From the NCBI GenBank assembly GCA_001750645.1, contig MEIF01000018.1, positions 1-38,942 of the forward strand: a stretch of 38,942 nucleotides of DNA. The letters run 5' to 3'. Below, one piece after another: positions 26,377-33,769 of this stretch. The position numbers were made by a program, and so were the translations under genes. This DNA comes from Gammaproteobacteria bacterium AqS3 (GTDB lineage Bacteria > Pseudomonadota > Gammaproteobacteria > MEIF01 > AqS3). The notes under the pieces are model-generated. The model had not been told where the DNA came from. It searched no databases and saw only the letters and a program-made list of their open reading frames with translations. Every line of letters starts with the position of its first letter. The first letter of the stretch is position 1.

Positions 26377-27581
26377 GCAATCCACTCCCTGGCATAACTG
26401 ATCGCCTGCTGCTGCACTTGACTTATGTCTTCAATACTGCGAACCGTTCCCGGGTCAGCCCGTCTCAAACCATCTTCAATGCAGGGAACGATGCGATCGA
26501 ACTTTATTTTGCTTTGAAGAAATGCATCGACCGCAATTTCGTTGGCGGCATTATAGGCAATCATCGCATTTTGCCCGCTGTTCATGGCCTCCCTGGCCAG
26601 CGACACCGCCGCAAAACGCGCATCGATTCGCTCGAAGCTCAGGTCGGGCGCCGAGGCCAGGTCGAGCCGCTGCACCGGGCGCTCGGCGCGCCCGGGCCAG
26701 GCGAGCGCATAGCCGATGGGAATGCGCATGTCTGCCGCACCCAGACTGGCGATCTGGCTGCCGTCGGCAAATTCAACCAGGGCGTGCACCAGACCCTGGG
26801 GATGCACCAGGACGTCGACCTGGCTGTGCGGCACCGAAAACAGCAGGCTGGCCTCGATCAGCTCGAGGCCCTTGTTGACCAGCGTCGCCGAGTCGACCGA
26901 GATTTTCCGGCCCATCGACCAGACCGGGTGCGCGCAGGCCTCATTGACGCTGACCTGCGCCCAGTCGACGTCCTGGCGGCTCCAGAACGGCCCGCCCGAG
27001 GCCGTCAGCCACAGCCGGGCGATCTGCGACCACTGGCCGGCGTCCGAGGTGTCGCCCCGAATGCAGCTGCGCGCACAGGGTGCGGGCAGGCACTGCAGCA
27101 GGGCGCTGTGCTCGCTGTCTATCGGGATCAGCTCGGCGCCGCTCTCCCGGGCGGCCTCGAGCAGCAGCACGCCCGACATCACCAGCGCCTCCTTGTTGGC
27201 CAGCAGCACGCGCTTGCCGCAGCGCACCGCCGCCAGCGTCGAGGCCAGACCGGGGCTGCCGACGATTCCGGCGACCACGGTGTCCGAGTCCGAAGCCTCG
27301 GCGAGCTCGGTCAGCCCCTGGGCGCCGTGCAGGATGCGCCGACGGGCGCCCAGAGCGTCACGAACCCGCTCGACACCGGCGGCATCACCCGCCGCCAGCG
27401 CCGCATCGGGAAATTCTCGCCCGAGGGCGATCAGGCCGTCGATGTCCTGGTGCGCACTCAGCCCCGACACCGAATAGCGCGCATCGCTGCGCACCCAGTC
27501 CAGCGTCTGCGTCCCGATCGACCCCGTGGCGCCCAGAATGCACAGACGACGCAGCCCGGTCGGTTGATCCGGCGACTTCAC
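26373..27581 (-). CDS. dxr: 1-deoxy-D-xylulose 5-phosphate reductoisomerase
   Basis: Commits the MEP isoprenoid pathway, making 2-C-methyl-D-erythritol 4-phosphate with NADPH. The protein is 402 aa (E. coli 398). The Rossmann motif ILGATGSIGTQTLDW is near the N-terminus, then LLANKEALV, LIPIDSEHSALLQCL with the metal acids, ASGGPFW and GRKISVDSATLVNKGLELIEA. It starts at GTG 27581, overlapping the cdsA stop as GTGA; the longer open frame runs through cdsA in the wrong frame. It supplies precursors for UppS encoded two genes upstream. Confidence 0.96.
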   Translation of the reverse strand: MKSPDQPTGLRRLCILGATGSIGTQTLDWVRSDARYSVSGLSAHQDIDGLIALGREFPDAALAAGDAAGVERVRDALGARRRILHGAQGLTELAEASDSDTVVAGIVGSPGLASTLAAVRCGKRVLLANKEALVMSGVLLLEAARESGAELIPIDSEHSALLQCLPAPCARSCIRGDTSDAGQWSQIARLWLTASGGPFWSRQDVDWAQVSVNEACAHPVWSMGRKISVDSATLVNKGLELIEASLLFSVPHSQVDVLVHPQGLVHALVEFADGSQIASLGAADMRIPIGYALAWPGRAERPVQRLDLASAPDLSFERIDARFAAVSLAREAMNSGQNAMIAYNAANEIAVDAFLQSKIKFDRIVPCIEDGLRRADPGTVRSIEDISQVQQQAISYAREWIA

Positions 27582-28396
27582 GCCGCAACCCCGAGAAGGT
27601 GCAGCAGCAGGGCGCCGCCGGCGAGCGATGCGGCATGGCTGTCGATGCGATCGGCAATGCCGCCGTGCCCCAGCGCCCACGAGCCGGCGTCCTTGAGGTG
27701 GTGCACCCGCTTGATCCAGCTGAACAGCAGGTCGCCGACGACGGCAAACCACGGCAGCACCAGCGCGCCGATCCACAGCAGGTGCCAGCTGTCCAGCAGG
27801 ACGGCGGCGGCCAGCGACAGCGCCCCGCTGAACGCCAGCCCGCCGAGCAGTCCCTCGAGGGTCTTGTTGGGGCTCAGCTCGCCCAGCAGCGGCAGCGGAC
27901 GCTCGCCCCAGTTGCGACCGGCAAAGTAGCCGCCGACATCGGTGGCCGCACCGATGGCCAGCACAAACAGCAGCAGCGCCGCATTCGGGTGGACAAAGCC
28001 CGGAATGGCCTGGCTCACAGGCGCTCCGATGATGCCCCAGGCGCCGAGGGCAAAGCTGGCCAGGCCGACGAGCACCATGGCGTCCGCCAAGAGTTTGGGG
28101 GCGCGCGCCGGCGGCAGCGCCCGAAGCATGACGGCGATCGCCGGCCAGAGCCCGGCCGAGAGCCAGAGCAGCGGCTGCGGCAGCGCCGGAACCGAATAGC
28201 GGTAGGCCAGAGCGCCGGCGCCCAGCGCCACCAGCCCAAACAGCAGCCAGCCGCTGCGGGTGCGCCGGTGGTGCAGCCAGTCGGCCAGTCCCAGCACGGC
28301 GACCGAGATGAAAATCCACTGCAGCAGCCCCGCACTCGAGAACATCAGCAGCCCCAGGGCCGCCGCCGCCATGACCAGACCGCTGAAGATGCGCAC
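27578..28396 (-). CDS. cdsA: Phosphatidate cytidylyltransferase
   Basis: Makes CDP-diacylglycerol for phospholipids in the inner membrane. The protein is 272 aa with about eight hydrophobic helices from GTG 28396 (MRIFSGLVMAAAAL). SPNKTLEGLLGG (175-186) matches SPxKTxEG; the C-terminal signature region is K229 R230, K235 D236, GHGG (243-246) and D249 R250 I D252. Within it, the usual GDLxES is GDLLFS (221-226), so the conserved Glu is Phe, and the [LIF][PGS] pair before xHGG is Ala-Leu. The gene is probably functional, given its unbroken frame and essential context, but it is a divergent member. A 2-bp gap separates it from uppS. Confidence 0.92.
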   Translation of the reverse strand: MRIFSGLVMAAAALGLLMFSSAGLLQWIFISVAVLGLADWLHHRRTRSGWLLFGLVALGAGALAYRYSVPALPQPLLWLSAGLWPAIAVMLRALPPARAPKLLADAMVLVGLASFALGAWGIIGAPVSQAIPGFVHPNAALLLFVLAIGAATDVGGYFAGRNWGERPLPLLGELSPNKTLEGLLGGLAFSGALSLAAAVLLDSWHLLWIGALVLPWFAVVGDLLFSWIKRVHHLKDAGSWALGHGGIADRIDSHAASLAGGALLLHLLGVAA

Positions 28397-28398
28397 GC

Positions 28399-29115
28399 CT
28401 AGAGCACCGCCTCTTGAACGCCGAAGCGGCGATGCCTTCCCGAGAACTCCTCCAGCATCTGGCGGAACTGATCCGGGGTGAAGTCCGGCCACAGCACCGG
28501 CGTGAAGAACAGCTCGGCGTAGGCCAGCTGCCAGAGCATGAAGTTGCTGAGGCGCTGCTCGCCGCCGGTGCGGATGCACATGTCGACCGGCGGCAGGTCG
28601 GCCAGCGCCGTATGGGCTTCGAGGGTCGACTCGTCGATGTGGTCGGGGGCGATCTCGCCGCTGAGCACCCGCTCGGCCAGCGCCTTGGCCGCTGTCGCCA
28701 GATCCCAGCGCCCGCCGTAGCCCAGCGCCAGCACCAGCGTGCGCTGCGCCCCGTCCCGACTGATGCCCTCGGCGCGCTCGACGGTTCGCTGCAGCGCCCC
28801 GCCCAGCACCGAGCGGTCGCCGATGAGCTTGAGCTGCACGCCCAGCTCGCCGAGGCGGTTCATCTCCTCGGTGATGGTCGAGGCAAACAGCTTGAACAGG
28901 TCTGAAACCTCGGCCGGTGTGCGCCCGGCGTTCTCGCTGCTGAAGGCGAACAGGGTCAGCACGTCGATCGGCCCCTCGCTCAGAGACTCCAGCAGCGCGC
29001 GGGCGGCCGCCACCCCGGCCTCGTGCCCCCGGCGGCTGGACAGCCCGCGCGCCTGTGCCCAGCGGCGATTGCCATCCATAATGATTGCGACGTGCTTCGG
29101 GACGTGATGCGCCAC
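28399..29115 (-). CDS. uppS: Di-trans,poly-cis-undecaprenyl-diphosphate synthase
   Basis: Cis-prenyltransferase that makes the C55 lipid carrier for peptidoglycan and O-antigen. The protein is 238 aa. The catalytic Asp is D14 in IIMDGNRRWAQ; TLFAFSSENAGR, LALGYGGRWDL and MCIRTGGEQRLSNFMLWQ are the substrate-binding segments. It starts at GTG 29115 with a perfect AGGAGG (29123-29128) 7 nt upstream that overlaps the frr stop codon (29127-29129). This makes it one of the strongest ribosome sites in the run, so its translation may be partly independent. Confidence 0.97.
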   Translation of the reverse strand: MAHHVPKHVAIIMDGNRRWAQARGLSSRRGHEAGVAAARALLESLSEGPIDVLTLFAFSSENAGRTPAEVSDLFKLFASTITEEMNRLGELGVQLKLIGDRSVLGGALQRTVERAEGISRDGAQRTLVLALGYGGRWDLATAAKALAERVLSGEIAPDHIDESTLEAHTALADLPPVDMCIRTGGEQRLSNFMLWQLAYAELFFTPVLWPDFTPDQFRQMLEEFSGRHRRFGVQEAVL

Positions 29116-29126
29116 AGAGCGTCCTC

Positions 29127-29669
29127 CTAGAACTCGCTCAGATCTTCCTCTTTGCCCTTTAGCATCTTGTCGATGTTTTCGATGTATTCGTCGGTGAGCT
29201 TCTGAACCTGGTTTTGCATCCGGCGCGAGGCGTCTTGCTCCCCGCTGCCCTGCTTGATGGAATTGTTGACGTCGCGGCGAATGTTGCGCACGGCGATGCG
29301 GGCTTTTTCGGCTTCATCCTTGGCCTGCCGCACGTATTCGGACCGGGTCTCCTCGGTCAGCTGCGGCAGGTTGATGCGAATGGCCTCGCCCTGAACGTTG
29401 GGCGTCAGCCCGAGATTGGAGGCCAGCAGCGCCTTTTCTATGGCCTGGAGCATGCCGGCGTCCCAGGGGGTGATGACCAGCGAGCGGGCGCCCTCGACAA
29501 CGATGGTGGCGGCGTGGCTGATTGGGGTGGGGGTTCCGTAGTAGTCGACCTCAACCGAGTCCAGCAGCGCCGGGTTGGCCCGACCGGTGCGAATCTTGGC
29601 GAAGGCCTGGCGCAGCGAGTCAAGGGCGCCCTCCATGCGTCTTTTCGCCCCCTGCAGATCCCCGTTCAT
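29127..29669 (-). CDS. frr: Ribosome recycling factor
   Basis: Splits post-termination ribosomes together with EF-G. At 180 aa it is slightly shorter than E. coli RRF (185). Typical segments are FAKIRTGRANPALLDSVEVDYYGTPTPI, LVITPWD, GEAIRINLPQLTEETR and VRNIRRDVNN. The start ATG 29669 overlaps the pyrH stop as ATGA, and the stop is part of the uppS ribosome site. The pyrH-frr pair is near universal. Confidence 0.97.
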   Translation of the reverse strand: MNGDLQGAKRRMEGALDSLRQAFAKIRTGRANPALLDSVEVDYYGTPTPISHAATIVVEGARSLVITPWDAGMLQAIEKALLASNLGLTPNVQGEAIRINLPQLTEETRSEYVRQAKDEAEKARIAVRNIRRDVNNSIKQGSGEQDASRRMQNQVQKLTDEYIENIDKMLKGKEEDLSEF

Positions 29670-30403
29670 GCCGACTGCCCGCCCACCAAGGTGCCGATCG
29701 ACTTGCCCAGCACAATATCACAGATATTTTCGAGCCTCTGCATGCTGAACACCCTGAGCGGAATGTCAAAGTCGCGCAGCAGGCACAGCGCCGTGAGGTC
29801 CATGATTCCCAGCTGGTTGTCGATCGCCGTGGCGAAGTCGAGCTGCTCGTAGAGCTCGGCGTCGGGATCCTGTGCGGGGTCGCTCGAGTAGACCCCGTCG
29901 ACCTGGGTCGCCTTGAGCACCAGATCGGCCTCGATCTCGATGGCGCGCAGGCAGGCCGAGGTGTCCGTGGTGAACAGCGGGTTGCCGATGCCGCCGACAA
30001 ACAGCACGACATTGCCCGATTCCAGCAGCGCCTTGGCGGTGCGCTGGTCATAGCGCTCGACGATGCCCTCCATTCCGATCGATGAGAGCAGCGCCGCCGG
30101 GATGTTCTTGCGCTCCAGTGCATCGCGCAGCGCAATGCCGTTCATGATGGTCGCCAGCATGCCGATGTGGTCGCCGGCAATGCGGTTGAGACCGAACTTC
30201 TGCAGCCCCTCGCCGCGAAACAGGTTGCCGCCGCCGATGACGGCCGACACCTTGACGCCGATGCCGCGCAGCTGCCCGAGCTGCAGTGCGATGGCGTCGA
30301 GCAGCTCCGGGTCAATGCCCTGCCGCCCCTCTCCGGCGAGGCCTTCGCCGCTCAGTTTGATGAGGATCTTCTCGTAGCGGGGCTTGGCGGCTGAGACGCT
30401 CAA
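29666..30403 (-). CDS. pyrH: Uridylate kinase
   Basis: Phosphorylates UMP to UDP; a hexameric amino-acid-kinase-fold enzyme. The protein is 245 aa, with ILIKLSGEGLAGE, VIGGGNLFRGEGL, AGDHIGMLATIMNG, GGIGNPLFTTDTSACLRA and ATQVDGVYSSDP as family motifs. It starts at TTG 30403, overlapping the tsf stop as TTGA; no ATG or GTG is near and the N-terminus fits the family. UDP feeds the UDP-GlcNAc used by LpxA further down the same run. Confidence 0.96.
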   Translation of the reverse strand: MSVSAAKPRYEKILIKLSGEGLAGEGRQGIDPELLDAIALQLGQLRGIGVKVSAVIGGGNLFRGEGLQKFGLNRIAGDHIGMLATIMNGIALRDALERKNIPAALLSSIGMEGIVERYDQRTAKALLESGNVVLFVGGIGNPLFTTDTSACLRAIEIEADLVLKATQVDGVYSSDPAQDPDAELYEQLDFATAIDNQLGIMDLTALCLLRDFDIPLRVFSMQRLENICDIVLGKSIGTLVGGQSA

Positions 30404-31260
30404 GACTGCAGCTGGGCTTGGACCTCGGCGACAAAATCGGTGTCGGCGCGCTCGATTCCCTCGCCGACTTCAAAGCGCACAAACCCCAGCAGTTCAGCCC
30501 CTGCCGCCTGAAGCACTTGGCCGACCTTTTTCTCGGTGTCCAGCACATAGGGCTGATCCACCATGCAAACCTCGCCGAGGAATTTGCGCAGCCGGCCCTC
30601 GACCATCTTCTCGGCGATTTCCGGCGGCTTGCCCTCTTCCTCGGCCTGGGCGCGGAATATCGAGCGCTCTCGCTCCAGAATTTCGGCGTCCACCTCGTCG
30701 GCGGTGCGGGTCAGCGGATTGCCGGCCGCCACGTGCATCGCCAGCCCCCGGGCCAGATCGTCGTCGCCGCCGCTGATGCTGACGGCGCTGGCAATGCGCC
30801 GGTTGCTGTGCGTGTAGGCCCCGACCCGATCCCCGCCGGTGAAGCGCCGCAGGCGCCGCACCTGGATGTTCTCACCCAGCTTTTGCACCAGGGCGAGGCG
30901 CCGCTCCTCCTGTTCGGCCTGCATCAGGCCCTCAGCGTCCCCGGCGCCGCCGGAGATTGCGGCCTCGAGCATGGCCTCGGCAAAGCCGACGAAGTGTTCG
31001 TCGCGGGCGACAAAGTCGGTCTCGCTGTTGACCTCGATCAGAACCGCCGTGCTGTCTTGGGTGCGCACCAGCACCAGCCCCTCGGCGGCGATGCGCCCGG
31101 ATTTTTTTTCGGCGGCCATTTTGCTGGACTTGCGCAGCAGCTCAACGGCGGCGTCCAGATCCCCGCCCGACTCGACCAGGGCGCGCTTGCAGTCCATGAA
31201 GCCGACCCCGGTGCGGTCACGCAGCTGCTTGACCAGACCGGCAGAGATGTCACCCGCCAT
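30400..31260 (-). CDS. tsf: Elongation factor Ts
   Basis: Nucleotide exchange factor for EF-Tu. The protein is 286 aa (E. coli 283) from ATG 31260. The N-terminal UBA-like domain has LVKQLRDRTGVGFMDCKRAL; the core interaction segment is EVNSETDFVARDEHF, and HVAAGNPL and VCMVDQPYV follow. The gap to rpsB is only 4 bp; many bacteria have a longer spacer there, so separate tsf control by a spacer attenuator is excluded here. The stop overlaps the pyrH TTG. Confidence 0.97.
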   Translation of the reverse strand: MAGDISAGLVKQLRDRTGVGFMDCKRALVESGGDLDAAVELLRKSSKMAAEKKSGRIAAEGLVLVRTQDSTAVLIEVNSETDFVARDEHFVGFAEAMLEAAISGGAGDAEGLMQAEQEERRLALVQKLGENIQVRRLRRFTGGDRVGAYTHSNRRIASAVSISGGDDDLARGLAMHVAAGNPLTRTADEVDAEILERERSIFRAQAEEEGKPPEIAEKMVEGRLRKFLGEVCMVDQPYVLDTEKKVGQVLQAAGAELLGFVRFEVGEGIERADTDFVAEVQAQLQS

Positions 31261-31264
31261 TTGT

Positions 31265-31993
31265 TTAGGAAGCCTGGACGACACCGGCCGGCTTTTCAGC
31301 CGCACCGGCAATGCAGGCGTCAGCCAGCGCCTCAACCAGCAATTTGACCGAGCGCTGCGAGTCGTCGTTGCCCGGAATCGGATAGTCGATGCGGCTGGGA
31401 TCGGAGTTGGTGTCGACCACGGCAAAGACCGGAATGCGAATCTTGTTGGCCTCGGCAACGGCGATGCGCTCATTGGCGACATCGACCACAAACAGCGCGC
31501 GCGGCAGACCGTTCATGTTCTTGACCCCGCCGACATTGTTCTCGAGCCGCTGGTGCTCGGCCTCAAGCTTGAGCCGCTCCTTCTTGCTGAGGTGGGCGGT
31601 GCCTCTGTGCTCAAACTCGTACTCAATCGCCTTGAGACGCTCAACCCTCAGCTTGATGGTGCGGTGGTTGGTCAGCATGCCGCCGAGCCAGCGGCGGTTG
31701 ACGAAGGGCATGCCGGCACGGCGGGCATTGCTCTCGACGATTTCGGCGATGTTGCGCTTGGTGCCGACGAACAGGATCTCCTGGTCGTAGCTGACCATTC
31801 CGCGCACCGCATCGCAGGCGGCATCCAGATGCTTGATGGTCTTGCGCAGGTCGATGATGTGAAGCTGATTGCGCATCGTGAAGACGAAATCCCGGGTCTT
31901 CGGGTTCCAGTAGCGCCTGCTGTGCCCCAGGTGAACACCCGCCTCGAGCAGCCTCTTAATAGATACCCCGCTGCCCTCGCCGTGCTCGCTCAT
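31265..31993 (-). CDS. rpsB: 30S ribosomal protein S2
   Basis: Small-subunit protein that binds last and helps recruit S1. The protein is 242 aa from ATG 31993 (MSEHGEGSGVSIKRLLEAG). Family segments are GVHLGHSRRYWNPK, ILFVGTKRNIAEIV, FVNRRWLGGMLTNHRTI, GGVKNMNGLPRALFVVD and IPVFAVVDTNSDPSRIDYPIPGND (described here by its ends). An in-frame ATG at 32047 lies in the leader and gives non-family residues. First gene of the long run; no good Shine-Dalgarno is seen before 31993, as is common for rpsB genes that rely on a structured leader. Confidence 0.97.
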   Translation of the reverse strand: MSEHGEGSGVSIKRLLEAGVHLGHSRRYWNPKTRDFVFTMRNQLHIIDLRKTIKHLDAACDAVRGMVSYDQEILFVGTKRNIAEIVESNARRAGMPFVNRRWLGGMLTNHRTIKLRVERLKAIEYEFEHRGTAHLSKKERLKLEAEHQRLENNVGGVKNMNGLPRALFVVDVANERIAVAEANKIRIPVFAVVDTNSDPSRIDYPIPGNDDSQRSVKLLVEALADACIAGAAEKPAGVVQAS

Positions 31994-32068
31994 AGTCAAA
32001 ATTCGGTGTCCATTGCCCGTGTTTTGCGCAGCAATAGGGAGCTGCAACGGGTCTGGGGGTTAATTTGG
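31994..32068 (-). promoter_or_regulatory. Structured 5' leader of rpsB, candidate S2 autoregulatory element
   Basis: Between the predicted transcription start (about 32068) and the rpsB ATG lie about 75 nt. They can fold into one clear hairpin: outer stem CCCGT/ACGGG (32047-32051 with 32016-32020) and inner stem TGCAGC/GCTGCGCA with a bulge, around an 8-nt loop (32033-32040). S2 represses rpsB-tsf through its leader in E. coli. Position and structure fit such an element, but I have not matched a covariance model. Confidence 0.5.
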
Positions 32069-32074
32069 CGGCGG

Positions 32075-32080
32075 ATTATA
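32075..32080 (-). promoter_or_regulatory. -10 box of the rpsB promoter
   Basis: A consensus TATAAT on the minus strand, within GTATATAATCC, followed by a GC-rich discriminator (CCGCCGCC), a pattern usual at ribosomal promoters under stringent control. No good -35 hexamer lies at 16-18 bp (the best candidates around 32098-32104 are poor). It is the only strong -10 upstream of the 18-gene run. Confidence 0.6.
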
Positions 32081-32158
32081 TACGCACATCACCGGGCGGA
32101 TTGACCCGGCTGTGTGATAGGATTTGCGCCGCCCGACGGGGGGCTTCGGGAACCTGAA

Positions 32159-33769
32159 ATGAACTACGGTGATGTTTTTCTCGCACTGGCCAAGGCCATT
32201 CCGGACAAGCCTGCGCTGATCCACGGCGACGTCCGGCTCAGCTGGTCGGAATTTGATGCGCGCTCCAGCCGACTCGCCAATCACCTGCACGGCCTGGGGC
32301 TGAAACGCCTCGACAAGGTCGCCTTTTATCTGGCCAATTCATGCGTCTACTCCGAATTGCTGGCGGCGTGCTTCAAGGGTGCATTCACCCATGTCAACGT
32401 CAACTACCGCTACGTCTCCGGCGAGCTGCACTACATCCTGGACAATTCCGACAGCCGCGTGGTCTGCTACCACCAGCGCTTTGCCCCGCAGGTCGCCGAG
32501 CTGCGGCCCACCCTGCCCGATGTCGAGCTGTGGCTTGAAGTCACCGACGAGCCGGGGGCCGATCCGGTCAACTCCTTCGCCGTCAGCTATGAGCGCATCG
32601 TGGCCGGGCCGGCGTCCTGCGAACTCAGCCCCGACCTGAAGCGCTCCGATGAGGACCTGCTGTTCATCTACACCGGCGGCACCACCGGGCTGCCCAAGGG
32701 CGTCATGTGGGAGCACACGATGCTCTGGGAGGCCAGCCTGGCCGCGACCTTTGAGGAGCCGGTCGAGAGCGTCGAGGCCATGCAGCAGGCCGTCGCCGCC
32801 GCCAAGGGTCATCACATCTTCGTTCCGGCCTGTCCGCAGATGCACGGCACCGGGATGATCACCACCATCAACGCCCTGGCCCAGGGCGCCTGCATCGTCA
32901 CGCTGGACGTGCCGAAATTTGACCCGCACGCGCTCTGGGAGTGCGTGCAGCAGCACGGCGTCACGCAGATCGCCATCGTCGGCGACGCCTTCGCCAACCC
33001 CATGCTCAGGGCGCTGGGCGAGGCCGACTACGACATTTCCTCGCTGCAGACCATCATCTCCTCCGGAATCATGTGGAGTCCCGAGAACAAGCGCGGTCTG
33101 CTGGAGCACAACCCCCAGATGCTGCTGGTCGACTCATTCGGCTCGTCCGAGGCCATCGGCTTCGGCTCCTCGGTCAGCTCCAGCGAGGGCACCGAGGAAG
33201 TCGCCAAGTTTGAGATCGGCCCGACCTGCAAGGTCTTCACCGAGGACCTGCGCGAGGTCAGACCGGGCAGCGGCGAGGTCGGCTTCATCGCGCGCTCGGG
33301 GCCGATCCCGCTGGGCTACTACAAGGACGAGGCAAAGACCGCCAAGACCTTCATCACCGTCGACGGTGTGCGCTATTCCATGCCCGGCGACTGGTGCAGC
33401 GTCGAGGCCGACGGCACCCTCACCCTGCTCGGCCGCGGCAGCGTCTGCATCAATTCCGGCGGCGAGAAAATCTACCCCGAGGAGGTCGAGGAAGCCCTGA
33501 AGCGCCACGCCGCCGTGCGCGATGCACTGGTGGTCGGCGTGCCCAGCGAGCGCTGGGGACAGGCCGTCACCGCGCTGATCGAGCTGGAGCCCGGCTCCGA
33601 AACCCCCGGGGAGGACGCCCTGATCGCCCACGTGCGCACCCAGCTGGCGGCCTACAAGGCGCCCAAGAGCGTGCTGGAGGTTCCCGCCATGTTCCGCGCC
33701 GCCAACGGCAAGGCCGACTACGCCGGCGCCCGCACCCACGCCCTGGAAGCCCTCGGCATCGCTGAATGA
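32159..33769 (+). CDS. AMP-dependent acyl-CoA synthetase, FadD-like
   Basis: Acyl-adenylate/CoA ligase, 536 aa from ATG 32159. P-loop IYTGGTTGLPKGVMWEH starts at 170; SFGSSEAIGFGSS takes the place of the YGxTE motif; MPGDWCSVEADGTLTLLGRG and CINSGGEKIYPEEVEEAL follow, and the C-terminal catalytic lysine is in FRAANGKADYAGAR. The TGGTTGLPKGVMW version of the P-loop is common in ligases for steroid side-chain or other bulky acids, which is suggestive only. The stop overlaps the next dehydrogenase ATG as ATGA. Divergent from rpsB, with a 165-bp shared region. Confidence 0.9.
   Translation: MNYGDVFLALAKAIPDKPALIHGDVRLSWSEFDARSSRLANHLHGLGLKRLDKVAFYLANSCVYSELLAACFKGAFTHVNVNYRYVSGELHYILDNSDSRVVCYHQRFAPQVAELRPTLPDVELWLEVTDEPGADPVNSFAVSYERIVAGPASCELSPDLKRSDEDLLFIYTGGTTGLPKGVMWEHTMLWEASLAATFEEPVESVEAMQQAVAAAKGHHIFVPACPQMHGTGMITTINALAQGACIVTLDVPKFDPHALWECVQQHGVTQIAIVGDAFANPMLRALGEADYDISSLQTIISSGIMWSPENKRGLLEHNPQMLLVDSFGSSEAIGFGSSVSSSEGTEEVAKFEIGPTCKVFTEDLREVRPGSGEVGFIARSGPIPLGYYKDEAKTAKTFITVDGVRYSMPGDWCSVEADGTLTLLGRGSVCINSGGEKIYPEEVEEALKRHAAVRDALVVGVPSERWGQAVTALIELEPGSETPGEDALIAHVRTQLAAYKAPKSVLEVPAMFRAANGKADYAGARTHALEALGIAE

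Noticed and set aside
32113-32128. Second CRP-like site before the ligase at 32159
   Set aside because: Only the left half-site TGTGA is present; the right half reads TTGCG.
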